From the NCBI RefSeq assembly GCF_001428105.1, contig NZ_LMSJ01000006.1:124390-160910 (forward strand): DNA of 36,521 nucleotides, given 5' to 3'. Made by a program: the position numbers and the translations under genes. Positions within the stretch are counted from its first letter, which is position 1. Each line of letters opens with the position of its first letter. The notes under the pieces are model-generated. The model had not been told where the DNA came from. It searched no databases and worked only from the letters and a program-made list of their open reading frames with translations. Positions 9,109-18,020 of the stretch are shown one piece after another. The stretch is from Paenibacillus sp. Soil766. GTDB taxonomy: Bacteria > Bacillota > Bacilli > Paenibacillales > NBRC-103111.

Positions 9109-9564
9109 TTACAGAATCGATTGGAAGGAATGCCGAATCACATCTCCCCTGCTAATAATGCCTACCAACACGCCTTTCCTCAGAACGGGTAGTTTTTTTA
9201 TTCGTTTTTTCCCCAAAATGGCTGCGATTTGCTCAATATCCTCTTCTGCATCTACAGCAATCACTTTCTTCTGTGCTATTTTCATCACATTCAAAGGAAG
9301 CAAGTTACGCACTCGATCTTGAAACTCGTCATTATCGCCCTTGATCACAGCCGTGTAGAGATAAGAGCCAAATATATAGTCGTCATGCTTGCCGATAAAT
9401 CGCATAATATCCCCATCACTGATGTAGGCCACAACTTCATTCCGATCATTAACTACAGGAAGTCCGCTAATTCGGTGAATGAGGAACTTCTCAATAACCG
9501 AGCGAACCGTATCCTCTTCTTTTACTTTATAAACCTGACGAACCATAATTTCCTTAGCCTTCAA
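9109..9564 (-). CDS. CBS-domain pair protein
   Basis: A 151-aa cytoplasmic protein consisting of two CBS motifs and nothing else: residues about 7-60 (IMVRQVYKVKEEDTVRSVIE ... GLPVVND ... YISDGDIMRF) and about 93-148 (VIAVDAEEDIEQIAAIL ... KLPVLRKG ... GIISRGDVIR). Such stand-alone pairs usually bind adenine nucleotides and act as energy or second-messenger sensors. The start is TTG at 9564, with GGAGAGGG upstream; the KAKEIM opening fits the usual first strand of CBS proteins better than the internal ATG at 9546. It lies directly upstream of the LtaS-type gene on the same strand. A regulatory link to envelope polymer synthesis is possible but inferred only from position. Confidence 0.88.
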   Translation of the reverse strand: MKAKEIMVRQVYKVKEEDTVRSVIEKFLIHRISGLPVVNDRNEVVAYISDGDIMRFIGKHDDYIFGSYLYTAVIKGDNDEFQDRVRNLLPLNVMKIAQKKVIAVDAEEDIEQIAAILGKKRIKKLPVLRKGVLVGIISRGDVIRHSFQSIL

Positions 9565-9712
9565 ATTGTGCCCTCTCCCGTCTACTGTTGCCTTCTATTC
9601 AAACAAGAAGTATGATGACACTATATACTTGCATTATACAACTATGTCGGATGAAGTCAATCATTAACGAGAATCGATCATCCCTACTTTGGAAGATATT
9701 CAAATAAACCGG

Positions 9713-9728
9713 TGTATGTTACGATACA
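9713..9728. promoter_or_regulatory. Possible MarR operator
   Basis: TGTAT and ATACA (arms 9713-9717 and 9724-9728, 6-bp spacer) form an inverted repeat 42 bp before the MarR start, a usual place and size for an autoregulatory MarR site. It is short and could be chance. Confidence 0.3.
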
Positions 9729-9770
9729 ACCATAAATGATTGCAAACACCTAACAAAGAGGTCGACCACT

Positions 9771-10190
9771 ATGACAAAAAATCCCGTTGAAACCATTGAA
9801 GTTGAACTTGGCATATTCATTCGCCGCTTTATCGCTGCAACGACAAATAAAAAAGTCGGAAATTTGGATCGTGCTGCTTATCTATTGCTCCATCAGATTT
9901 CGACACATGGGTCCTCCGGCGTGAAAGCACTAGCGGAAGAATTCCATCTCGATATGTCAACAATAAGCAGACAAACAGCAGCCCTGGAACAAAAAGGCTA
10001 CCTCTATCGCATCCCGGATCCGCAAGATGGCCGCGCCTACTCCATGCAACTCACGGATAGCGGTACAGCGGAATTGGCTTTGAACAAACAAGCTCGCTTG
10101 GAATATTTAACGAAGCATCTTCAAGATTGGACTATAGAAGATCAACAAAGGTTCGGTGAATTGCTGAATAAGTTCAACTGTACGTTTTAA
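9771..10190 (+). CDS. MarR-family transcriptional regulator
   Basis: A 139-aa winged helix-turn-helix protein. The recognition region reads GVKALAEEFHLDMSTISRQT (about 53-72), followed by the wing RIPDPQDGRAYSMQLTDSG (about 82-100); the DxRxx-type wing is the hallmark of MarR proteins. Flanking helices form the dimer interface. AAGAGGTC precedes the ATG. It stands alone, divergent from the CBS-LtaS operon (206 bp apart) and convergent with the GH9 gene, so its target is not evident. Autoregulation or control of the envelope operon are possible. No ligand cysteine (OhrR type) is present; the only Cys is near the C-terminus. Confidence 0.9.
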   Translation: MTKNPVETIEVELGIFIRRFIAATTNKKVGNLDRAAYLLLHQISTHGSSGVKALAEEFHLDMSTISRQTAALEQKGYLYRIPDPQDGRAYSMQLTDSGTAELALNKQARLEYLTKHLQDWTIEDQQRFGELLNKFNCTF

Positions 10191-10269
10191 TTCCTCTCTT
10201 TCCTTGAGATACTCCTTTTACGGGAAACAAACAGGTTGGTTTCCATCATTCCTAACTATTTTTTTCACA

Positions 10270-10306
10270 AAAAAAAACCTCCAGTTACCTAAACTGGAAG
10301 TTTTTG
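10270..10306. terminator. Bidirectional terminator between MarR and GH9 genes
   Basis: CCAGTT (10281-10286) pairs with AACTGG (10292-10297), extended outward with one mismatch into an A-run on the left and T5 on the right. It serves both convergent genes. Confidence 0.8.
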
Positions 10307-10311
10307 TTATA

Positions 10312-13300
10312 TTATCTCATTACCGAAACATCATCAAAATAAGCCTTCGTACTCGCATACGTGCGTGCCCCGATCTTCCCGCTCGTAAAGGTAGTATCAA
10401 CGACACTAAATTGGAGTACACCATCTTTGTATACTGAGATCGTGCTGCCATTTAAGACGATTTTGTACGCATAGAACGTGTCGGCGGCAATGCTCGGACT
10501 CGTATAACCTAGCACGGTTTTCACACCAGCGACCGATTTGATAAGTTCCATTTTCCTACTACTGGAGTGATCATTATTTTTTAAGTAGAGCATGTAGTAG
10601 TTATTAGCATCGGTATAGCGAACTAGTAATCCCGCGTCTTTGTTCCCATTCGTGTTGTTCGTTACGTTGACTTTTGCTTCCAAAGTGTAGTCGGTCCAAG
10701 TAGATTCCCCAGCAATGGAGTAGCTGTTCGAACCTCCAGCTTGCCCGCTGTATTGCGAGGATTGTACCGACCAGATTCCGCTCTTAGGTGTCCAACCTGT
10801 CGCTTGGCCATTATTGAAATCGCTGAGAAGCAGCTGTTGTGTTACACTTGGACCCGACTGTACAGCACTGCTTACGGCATTAGAGGTCGTATCTGTTGTA
10901 TGGAAGTAATAGGAATGATTACCCACAGGCAATTTGGTTGTATATTTGTAAGCTTTGCCATCGCTGTAGGTTACATCAGCCGGATCGACAGCTACCATTT
11001 GACGAACAATACCATCCAAGATGAGCTCCATGGAGAACGGTTTCTCATTTTGGGCATCCGTGTACGTTGTATTGAACGTGAATTCAGTCGCTGTATCGCC
11101 AGAAGCATGATCTACGCTGATCGCACTTAGCGTCGGAGCTGTTCCGCTAGCTACATTCGTAGCTTTGATCTCATCCATAAACATTTCCCCATAACCTACC
11201 GCTGTTTGGTTCAACCAGATGGACATTGTCGTTTTCTTTTTATTAATAACAGGTGTTAGCGCATCTAAATTATAGGATAACTCTGTCCATGAGCTAGGAA
11301 CAGTTACCCAACCGCCTGATAGATTATAGGTGCGTGTACCATCATTTAATTCGACTTTCATTTTCAAGTTGGCATAGCTTGGATTCTTAACCTTGAAATT
11401 AAGATAACGGTATCCAGATAAATCAACGAAATCATGCCAAGGCTGGAATTTGGCATTTGAATTAACGGCCGTCGGTGTTTGTGAGAATTTGCCAACCGTT
11501 AAACCATCCAGTGTTGTCTTCACGAATGCCGCTGTTCCCCCATTTTGCGTATACCAGTTTACCCATTCGCCATTACCACCCACAGAACCCCAGATGCCGC
11601 CGCCACCAAAATCATCATAGATCAATGGTGTAGATGGATCTGGCAAAGGCGCTGCCACCGTGTAATGTGTCGAGCTATAGCTTTGTCTGCCTGCCGTATC
11701 TGTCCCACGAATGTCTACGCGCTTATTTGCATAAGCGACAGAAGCACTTTCATCAACCGTAACTGCATACACAGCACCCGAAACAGTCATCGGCAAGAAT
11801 GTACCTGAAGTGCCTGTTGATGAATATTCGAGATTACTCAAACCTGTAGTAGAACCGCTAAATACCGTTACATTACCTCGCACATAATCACCGATGATCG
11901 GTGATGTAACAGGGAGTGTCGTTGGTGTCCCACCGCCATTTGAGCTTGCGGATGAATTCGCACTTAATCCCATTATCGTGTACAAAAGGCCCGCTTGAAT
12001 ACTGATGCTGAACTCGTTATAACGCCATTGGTTCGTATCATCTTGATACAATGAACGATCTTCATACCATGGGCTGACACTCGTTTTATCCTTAGTATCT
12101 TTCATATTGGGTCCACTGACCATGGCGCCTGGGAACACCACACCAGAACCGAGTTTGGAATTGGAACCTTCATCGAATCGTGTATGTGGGTACGTGACAA
12201 AATCCGAACCGATCCCGGATACCCAGCTCATATTCCAAGGATTTTCCCCGAAAATCCAATACATCCCCTTCTCGACCGCGCGCAGCGCAGCAGGATCTTG
12301 GAATAGTTCGTAATAACGCATCATATCGCCAAGATAAGAAGCATGCGGCTCATTCACACCGAAATTCTTAAATTGGTTCAGTACGCTGTACGGCGTGTCG
12401 TCCGTTGAAGACAAGAAATAGTCAACCTGTTGTTTCAATAGCTGTTGAATATGAGTTTTCGTTGCAGTATCAGCGACTGGATAGAATTCCGCTAGAGACA
12501 TCGGTCTCATATCCCAATAGTTCGTTGAAGCCAAATCGGTAAACACGAGTGTGTTGATATTGGCAGTTGCAGCATTTTTGTAGGCAACGTTATTCGTCAA
12601 CAGATACAGCTCTACATCCGCTAGAAGCTTGGAATTCGGAATCCCGCCACGAGTTGAGTATGAACCCACTGGCCCGTTCGGATTCGCAACGACATAATTG
12701 TAAAAAGTAACAGCAGCCGCTTCACAATTGTTTGCGAAGGTTGTTAGTTGGGACACTTTAGCAGGTGAAATGTCCCCTTTGGCAATCGCCGTGCGGATAG
12801 CCCTTGCTGTAGCCGCAAGTGTTCCCGCAGCTTTGGCGGAACCTCCAACGCCTAAACCCGAGAGCTTGCGATCGTCCGCTGTGCCATTAATGTTGTCCGT
12901 TGATTTACTCGGATGAACGAAGCTAGCGTTATTCTTGAGATCATACATCTCACCGCCGAGTTGATTTGCAAATTTGACTAAGTACTCACTGCCCCAGATC
13001 GCCTCATCCACCAAGTCAGGGACACCGTTAGTGTCATTATCGAACTTAGAGCTGGCTGCGTCGGCATGCCGGATATAGGCTAGGGCAATTTCGCTGCCCA
13101 CCCACTGGTTGCCGCCATATTTGCCATAATCACCAGCATCATACCAGCTGCCCGTCAAATCATAGTGCGTCAATCCGTCAGCCGATTGCGCATCATCTAA
13201 GTGACCAGCAGCATGGTAAATATTAGCTGAAGGTGCCACCGTGCTGTATCCTGCAGGATAAGCATCGGAAGTTGCCACACTTGCACGCAAGATGCGATAG

Positions 13301-14535
13301 AATGCGGTCATTTCATCCTTGTAATTCGTCCAAATGTTCGGTTGAATGGCGAAAGGGAAGGAAGAAATGCTATTGCTCACAACGGTATAATTTGTCCCGC
13401 TAGCTGTGATGGATGAGAAATCAATCGAATAGACGTGTTTATTCCAAAAGAAACCATCGTAGGTCATGTTTCCTGTGGCAACAACGGTTGCGCCATTCTT
13501 CACGATATAGGATGTGTCCGTTAGAGCAAGCTCGGCTGTCACCTTCGCGTTTTTGAAAGCACCTGCGTTATAGCCCGCTTGGCTGACCGTGACGTCGATT
13601 ACTTGAGCTGTATTCGTAACGACAAGTCCATTCTGTGGGGTCGTTGATACTTGATTCGAAGTCAAATCTGTCGTTCGGAAATAATAGGAATGTGAGCCCA
13701 CGGGCAGCTTTGTGATGTAGTAATAATTTTTGCCATTGGAATAGGAGGTATCTCCGTTATCCTCTTCCCTCATATCGTAGAGGGTATCATCAACGACAAG
13801 CTGCATAGCGAATGGTTTCTCGTTATCTGCATCCGTATAGGTCGCTTTGAACGTAAAGGATGTGTTCTGATTATAGCCACTTGCCGAGTTAGCCGTCATG
13901 CTGCCTGTTAATGTAGGCGCTGTACCACTGCTGTCCGTAGAAGCAAAGATATCATCAATCAGCGTCTCTCCATACGTTCCGCCTGATTGACGCAGCCAAA
14001 TTTCAAACCTCGCTGTCTTTTTATTCAGGGCTGGGGTTAAGGCATTCAAGTCAAATTGACTCGTCGTCCACGTAGTTGGAATCGCTACCCAGCCTGCCGT
14101 TAGATTATAATTGGTCGTACCGTCACCGACTACAATCCGAATAAGTGAATTGGCATAACCGGGATTTTTCATTGTGACGTTCAGATACCGATAACCTGTC
14201 AAATCTACTGTCTCATTCATCGGCTGAAATTTAGCCCAAGATGAGCTCGATGTTGGTGTCTGAGTGAATAGCCCAACTTGGCGCGAATCTACAGTGGTCT
14301 TCGAATATGTGCCTGTTCCTCCAGCTTGGTTGAACCAGTTCATCCAGTTCTGCTTGTAGATGCCGCCGCCATTGAAATCGTCGTAGAGCAGTGGATTGTT
14401 TGGTCCTGGCAGCGGTGTGACAGCTGCTGAGGATGTTTGAGGTACAAGTAGCAAGGTGTTTAACGCGAGGATCACACCTAAACAAATGGACCAAAATCTC
14501 CTTATCCTTCCTTTCCTACGAGTAGTGCTTGACAT
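10312..14535 (-). CDS. Secreted multimodular GH9 endoglucanase
   Basis: A 1407-aa exported enzyme. Residues 1-38 are a signal peptide (RRKGRIRR, hydrophobic core, TSSAA). Then: module A (about 47-210, from LLYDDFNGGG), Ig-like module B (about 213-308), the GH9 N-terminal Ig domain (about 310-400), and the GH9 (alpha/alpha)6 catalytic domain (about 405-860) with GSWYDAGDYGKYGG (Asp466 and Asp469) and the proton-donor region WRYNEFSI (Glu841). A linker and Ig-like domain follow (about 880-970), then a second copy of A (from about 970) and of B (to about 1235), and a LamG/CBM66-like domain (about 1237-1407). GH9 enzymes cut beta-1,4-glucan. No sorting signal or SLH domain was seen, so release is likely. 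GGAGG stands before the ATG; a cre site and -10 box lie upstream. Confidence 0.9.
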   Translation of the reverse strand: MSSTTRRKGRIRRFWSICLGVILALNTLLLVPQTSSAAVTPLPGPNNPLLYDDFNGGGIYKQNWMNWFNQAGGTGTYSKTTVDSRQVGLFTQTPTSSSSWAKFQPMNETVDLTGYRYLNVTMKNPGYANSLIRIVVGDGTTNYNLTAGWVAIPTTWTTSQFDLNALTPALNKKTARFEIWLRQSGGTYGETLIDDIFASTDSSGTAPTLTGSMTANSASGYNQNTSFTFKATYTDADNEKPFAMQLVVDDTLYDMREEDNGDTSYSNGKNYYYITKLPVGSHSYYFRTTDLTSNQVSTTPQNGLVVTNTAQVIDVTVSQAGYNAGAFKNAKVTAELALTDTSYIVKNGATVVATGNMTYDGFFWNKHVYSIDFSSITASGTNYTVVSNSISSFPFAIQPNIWTNYKDEMTAFYRILRASVATSDAYPAGYSTVAPSANIYHAAGHLDDAQSADGLTHYDLTGSWYDAGDYGKYGGNQWVGSEIALAYIRHADAASSKFDNDTNGVPDLVDEAIWGSEYLVKFANQLGGEMYDLKNNASFVHPSKSTDNINGTADDRKLSGLGVGGSAKAAGTLAATARAIRTAIAKGDISPAKVSQLTTFANNCEAAAVTFYNYVVANPNGPVGSYSTRGGIPNSKLLADVELYLLTNNVAYKNAATANINTLVFTDLASTNYWDMRPMSLAEFYPVADTATKTHIQQLLKQQVDYFLSSTDDTPYSVLNQFKNFGVNEPHASYLGDMMRYYELFQDPAALRAVEKGMYWIFGENPWNMSWVSGIGSDFVTYPHTRFDEGSNSKLGSGVVFPGAMVSGPNMKDTKDKTSVSPWYEDRSLYQDDTNQWRYNEFSISIQAGLLYTIMGLSANSSASSNGGGTPTTLPVTSPIIGDYVRGNVTVFSGSTTGLSNLEYSSTGTSGTFLPMTVSGAVYAVTVDESASVAYANKRVDIRGTDTAGRQSYSSTHYTVAAPLPDPSTPLIYDDFGGGGIWGSVGGNGEWVNWYTQNGGTAAFVKTTLDGLTVGKFSQTPTAVNSNAKFQPWHDFVDLSGYRYLNFKVKNPSYANLKMKVELNDGTRTYNLSGGWVTVPSSWTELSYNLDALTPVINKKKTTMSIWLNQTAVGYGEMFMDEIKATNVASGTAPTLSAISVDHASGDTATEFTFNTTYTDAQNEKPFSMELILDGIVRQMVAVDPADVTYSDGKAYKYTTKLPVGNHSYYFHTTDTTSNAVSSAVQSGPSVTQQLLLSDFNNGQATGWTPKSGIWSVQSSQYSGQAGGSNSYSIAGESTWTDYTLEAKVNVTNNTNGNKDAGLLVRYTDANNYYMLYLKNNDHSSSRKMELIKSVAGVKTVLGYTSPSIAADTFYAYKIVLNGSTISVYKDGVLQFSVVDTTFTSGKIGARTYASTKAYFDDVSVMR

Positions 14536-14563
14536 TAACCATTCCTCCTATGCATTTTTATTT

Positions 14564-14589
14564 TGGTAATCGCTTACATTTTAATTATA
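14564..14589 (-). promoter_or_regulatory. GH9 promoter -10 box and overlapping cre (CcpA) site
   Basis: On the minus strand TATAAT (14584-14589) is followed by ATGTAAGCGATTACCA (14564-14579), which fits the cre consensus WTGNNARCGNWWWCAW at all but one position. The cre covers the expected start of transcription, a position at which CcpA represses. The -35 is weak. This implies glucose repression of the GH9 gene. Confidence 0.7.
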
Positions 14590-14715
14590 CGAAATCTTTG
14601 GTGAGCGAACGATGATGTAATCTCCACTTCTTGTGATCAATTCTGGGTGTTGAGCAGATTCGGCTGCTTCGGCTAACTCTACTGCTCCCGCCTCCCCATC
14701 CTTGCGACAACACAG

Positions 14716-14885
14716 ATTAACTGGAAAAAGTACAGTTAATATCTCGCTTTAGATGTAAAATATGTTGCTAATTCACCACCATAAGCTCATTTCAGCGATA
14801 TTCACAGTTTTTAACTGTAGAAATTCCATCTAATCTGCAAATGATCCGAAATACCTCAAAATTAACTGCAGGAAATCCATTTATT
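14716..14885. repeat. Intergenic TTAACTG repeat cluster
   Basis: The gene-free stretch 14590-14995 holds a palindrome with arms ATTAACTG (14716-14723) and CAGTTAAT (14733-14740), a second with arms ACAGTT (14804-14809) and AACTGT (14813-14818), and two direct copies, 51 bp apart, of a sequence starting TAACTG(T/C)AG(A/G)AA (14812 and 14863). A related half-palindrome occurs at 20221-20246. It looks like a family of short dispersed repeats. Confidence 0.6.
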
Positions 14886-14935
14886 CATGTTGAGCGCAGT
14901 TGACACACAGCTAATTGCAAGCATCGACAGATAAG

Positions 14936-14964
14936 AAAAGAAAAAGAACCTCGCAATCGCGAGG
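14936..14964 (-). terminator. Terminator of the carbohydrate transport operon
   Basis: CCTCGC (14949-14954) pairs with GCGAGG (14959-14964), with an AATC loop and an A-rich tract on the left that reads as a T-run on the minus strand, 32 bp past the stop of the 450-aa gene. Confidence 0.85.
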
Positions 14965-14995
14965 CCCTTCCTTCTTTTCTTCTTTCTCCTACTAG

Positions 14996-16348
14996 CTACA
15001 ACATTTTCCGAAGCACTAACCGTATCGTTCTTTTCTCTCCAGTCAGATTGAAGCGCAGAAAGACTAATTCATCTTTAATCACTTTCAATTCCACATCACT
15101 TGAGCAACTTTCGATTTCATAGTCGCTAAGCTCTTCGTCCCAATACGTTAGACCGAATGGCATCGGCTTCCAATTCCCGAACTCGTAGACGAGCTCGATT
15201 CGTTCACTCGTCTTCTCGTATGCCGTTATGAACAACGGTGGAATCTTCTCCTCGAATTCGTCTTGCATATTCCACTGCCCGACATAATTACGGACAAGTC
15301 GTGGTTTACATTCCCCTTTGACGAATACCATCTGACACTGATTATCGTAGAAGAAGAATGTATCCGGCCAAGGCCCAGCAGCTACTCCACCAAGCGTCAT
15401 CGTGTAGTCATTCACTTCGGGACGAATTGGTTTATCTTTTGTCAACATATAAGACGGGGCAGTAATTTGATTACGCTTATGATACGTTGCCAGCGCTTTC
15501 GGCAAAGTTGTGAGTGTGACGCCACACTGTGCAACGTAAGCAAAGAATTTGTCCAACATCCCTTCGCATGCCGCAACATGTGAAGCCGGAAACACTTGAA
15601 ACCTATCACTGAACTCCATCTCATGTGCCTCTTGCTGTTGAAGGAAAAACACCTGATCATTATGATCCGTATTTGCCAAATATTCATCAAAGAGCATTTG
15701 CCAATACGTGATCTCATCACCGGTACACAATCCTGCACGCAACACATCATTAGGATCCGTTGAATAAATGACAGGACTTCCTGTATGGTAGGACAAATGT
15801 AGATCCCGTGCTGTCCATTCGCATGCGACGACTTTACCTTTACCTGTGTGTGGAACCTTGTATCGGTTGCTATCCACATACCAGGATCCCCATGGGATCC
15901 CTTTATGTGTAATACCGTCCCACCACACTTGCTCCCAGCAATAGCCCCACATGCCCTGAAAGTCCAGCTCCTCGAGCACTTCAATCACTTCATTGTAAAT
16001 CTTCCCTCTGCCTGCGATTTTCGTAGTGGACCAAGGAAAAGCTTCCTTCACAAGGTTCCAATCGGCTTCCAGACGCGCTTTCAATGCATCCTTCGACATC
16101 CCCATTTCTTCCATAAAGAAAGGGCATTGCAGAATGATATCATCGCCATAAGCCTCATGCCACTGCCGAATTTGCTCACCTATTACGGGTATTGAGCCTC
16201 GGTTGACGATCCATGTCACGGGTATGCCATGCGCATGGGCTAATCTTGCTGTTCGCTCCACACCTTCGACAGCAGTTCCATGTCCCCAAGGTGTATCGTA
16301 ATGGGATGCATAGCTCACGAAAGTGTATATGAGGTTCTGGGGTTTCAA
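14996..16348 (-). CDS. Unfamiliar 450-aa protein, possible NodB/deacetylase-like barrel
   Basis: I do not recognise the family with confidence. The first 250 residues have the rhythm of a NodB-like (beta/alpha) barrel: YTFVSYASHYDTPWGHG (about 8-24), HGIPVTWIVN (40-49), DDIILQCPFFMEEMGMS (69-85), and GYCWEQVWWDGITHKG (135-150), then a late LTTLPKALATYHKRN strand-helix pair like the last barrel unit. The usual metal-binding DD motif is not where expected. The last about 150 residues look beta-rich, possibly an accessory domain. There is no signal peptide. The start is TTG with AGAGGTGAT upstream. It follows the solute-binding lipoprotein by 22 bp, the last gene of the sugar transport operon, so it probably acts on the imported oligosaccharide (inference). 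Confidence 0.75.
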   Translation of the reverse strand: MKPQNLIYTFVSYASHYDTPWGHGTAVEGVERTARLAHAHGIPVTWIVNRGSIPVIGEQIRQWHEAYGDDIILQCPFFMEEMGMSKDALKARLEADWNLVKEAFPWSTTKIAGRGKIYNEVIEVLEELDFQGMWGYCWEQVWWDGITHKGIPWGSWYVDSNRYKVPHTGKGKVVACEWTARDLHLSYHTGSPVIYSTDPNDVLRAGLCTGDEITYWQMLFDEYLANTDHNDQVFFLQQQEAHEMEFSDRFQVFPASHVAACEGMLDKFFAYVAQCGVTLTTLPKALATYHKRNQITAPSYMLTKDKPIRPEVNDYTMTLGGVAAGPWPDTFFFYDNQCQMVFVKGECKPRLVRNYVGQWNMQDEFEEKIPPLFITAYEKTSERIELVYEFGNWKPMPFGLTYWDEELSDYEIESCSSDVELKVIKDELVFLRFNLTGEKRTIRLVLRKML

Positions 16349-16370
16349 CGGTAATCACCTCTAGCTCTTT

Positions 16371-17942
16371 CTATTTTTTGTTCTCTTTCCACCAAGCATC
16401 AATTTGCGTTTGCAGTTCCGTCGTAACTTTATCAAGTCCTGCTGCTTTTAGCTTCACATTACGCTCATCAATCAATTTCGAAGGATTAGGCACAGCTCCT
16501 GTGCTAATAACTTTATATTCATTGACAATTGTTGTCAGTTGAGCGATTTCGTTCTTCACTTTCGAATCATCGAACACGAAACCGATTAATGGGAAACGCT
16601 TTGCCTCATTATTGAATTTTTTCCAGTTTTCGTACAAGTCATCTGGTTGACCTTGTTTTAAATAGTTCAAGAATTGATTGCCGAGCACCCAGAACACTTG
16701 ACTGTCATAGCCTGAATCTGGGATTAATTCAATACGGTTAGGACCTACCTTCTTATAGTTCTTACCTTCAACACCACTCACAAGCAGATTAATAACATAG
16801 GGATCTGTATGCAGCAAATTGAGAACCATCATCGCTCTATCCGGATTTTTGGACGTTCTAGATATCGCAAGCATAGAGCCTGTGGCCAAATCTGTTGTTA
16901 CAATCGGCTCTTCAATCACATGAGATACCCAATTATATTTATTGCCATCACGAATCGTCAATTCGATATCAGATCCTGGCTTCCACACGGAACCTTGCTC
17001 CCAAATCTTACCTTGCTTCCGAATATCATCTACAAGCGTCGTACTAGTCGCTGCATCTGCATTAATATAGCCTTTCTCAAAATACTTGCGGAATGTTTCA
17101 GCATCACCCTTATTCAAATCAACAATATCTTGGTCAAGAATCGATTTTACTTTCATATCTGTTGATTTGTAATCCATAAGCCACATTGGTGTCTTTCCAG
17201 GAACAGGTCCAATTGGACGATAATTTGATTTAGATTCGTACATCATGAAGCTGGAACCAGCAGTCCCTCCAGCCAAGTACATATTGATCATTTCGGGATT
17301 ATCTTTCTTAATTTTCTCAAAGTAAGGCTCTAAATCTTCTACTTTGTTAATCTTATCAATTGGGATTTGGTACTTATCGACAATATCCTTGCGGAAGGTG
17401 AATGCCTTACCTTGCGTAATCTCCTTATTTGTTGGAATCGCATACAATTTACCTTTGTAACGAGGTGCTTCTAAGTATAAAGGGTGCAGCAATTTCTTCG
17501 TATCCGGTGCATATTTATCCAGCAGCGAATCTAGTTCTAAGAAGGCTCCCTTCGTCACATTCGCAGAATAATCTAACCAGGAAGCAGTAAATACGAGATC
17601 CATTTTTTCACCCGTATTCATCATTAACTCAGTCTTTTTCTTGTAATCACTTGAAGTTATTGGCTGCAAGGTGACTGTGGTATTGATTTTGGCTTTCAGA
17701 TATTCATTCAATTTCTCTTGAATAAGCGCGTCATCCTTCTGCGGCTTCGCTTGATAGACGAGAGATACATCGTAAGGCTCCAATGCTGCTTTTGGACTTG
17801 CTGGAGTTGCTGAGCTCGGAGCTGTCGCCACTGGATTTGCAGAGGTATTTACTTTGTCGCTACTTGAACATGCTGGCAGTATTGCTGTTAATCCTAGCGC
17901 TAGCGCCATTGGGGCTAGCATGACTGATTTTCTACGTTTCAT
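16371..17942 (-). CDS. LplA-type extracellular solute-binding lipoprotein
   Basis: A 523-aa sugar-binding lipoprotein of an ABC importer. The signal peptide ends in the lipobox LPAC with the lipidated Cys at residue 25, followed by a Ser/Thr/Ala-rich linker to about residue 55. The mature part has the two-lobe type 1 binding-protein pattern (SLVYQAKPQKDDALIQEKLN; DLVFTASWLDYSANVTKGAF) and a C-terminal part typical of the LplA group (VVNEYKVISTGAVPNP; final TQIDAWWKENKK, DUF3502-like). This group takes up complex oligosaccharides. GGAGGG precedes the ATG. It follows the two permease genes by 78 bp in the usual order of these operons. An ATPase gene is absent, as is typical; a shared MsmX-type ATPase elsewhere is expected. 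Confidence 0.93.
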   Translation of the reverse strand: MKRRKSVMLAPMALALGLTAILPACSSSDKVNTSANPVATAPSSATPASPKAALEPYDVSLVYQAKPQKDDALIQEKLNEYLKAKINTTVTLQPITSSDYKKKTELMMNTGEKMDLVFTASWLDYSANVTKGAFLELDSLLDKYAPDTKKLLHPLYLEAPRYKGKLYAIPTNKEITQGKAFTFRKDIVDKYQIPIDKINKVEDLEPYFEKIKKDNPEMINMYLAGGTAGSSFMMYESKSNYRPIGPVPGKTPMWLMDYKSTDMKVKSILDQDIVDLNKGDAETFRKYFEKGYINADAATSTTLVDDIRKQGKIWEQGSVWKPGSDIELTIRDGNKYNWVSHVIEEPIVTTDLATGSMLAISRTSKNPDRAMMVLNLLHTDPYVINLLVSGVEGKNYKKVGPNRIELIPDSGYDSQVFWVLGNQFLNYLKQGQPDDLYENWKKFNNEAKRFPLIGFVFDDSKVKNEIAQLTTIVNEYKVISTGAVPNPSKLIDERNVKLKAAGLDKVTTELQTQIDAWWKENKK

Positions 17943-18020
17943 TGTGGACCCTCCTGTAATGAATATTATAAGAAACGGCTGACGAATGCGAGTAGCAATT
18001 CGCAGCCGGTGTTACTGTGA

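Noticed and set aside
15442..15984. 180-codon minus-strand frame inside the 450-aa gene
   Set aside because: It is a shadow frame rich in Cys, Arg and Met with no ribosome site; the other frame has coherent protein pattern.
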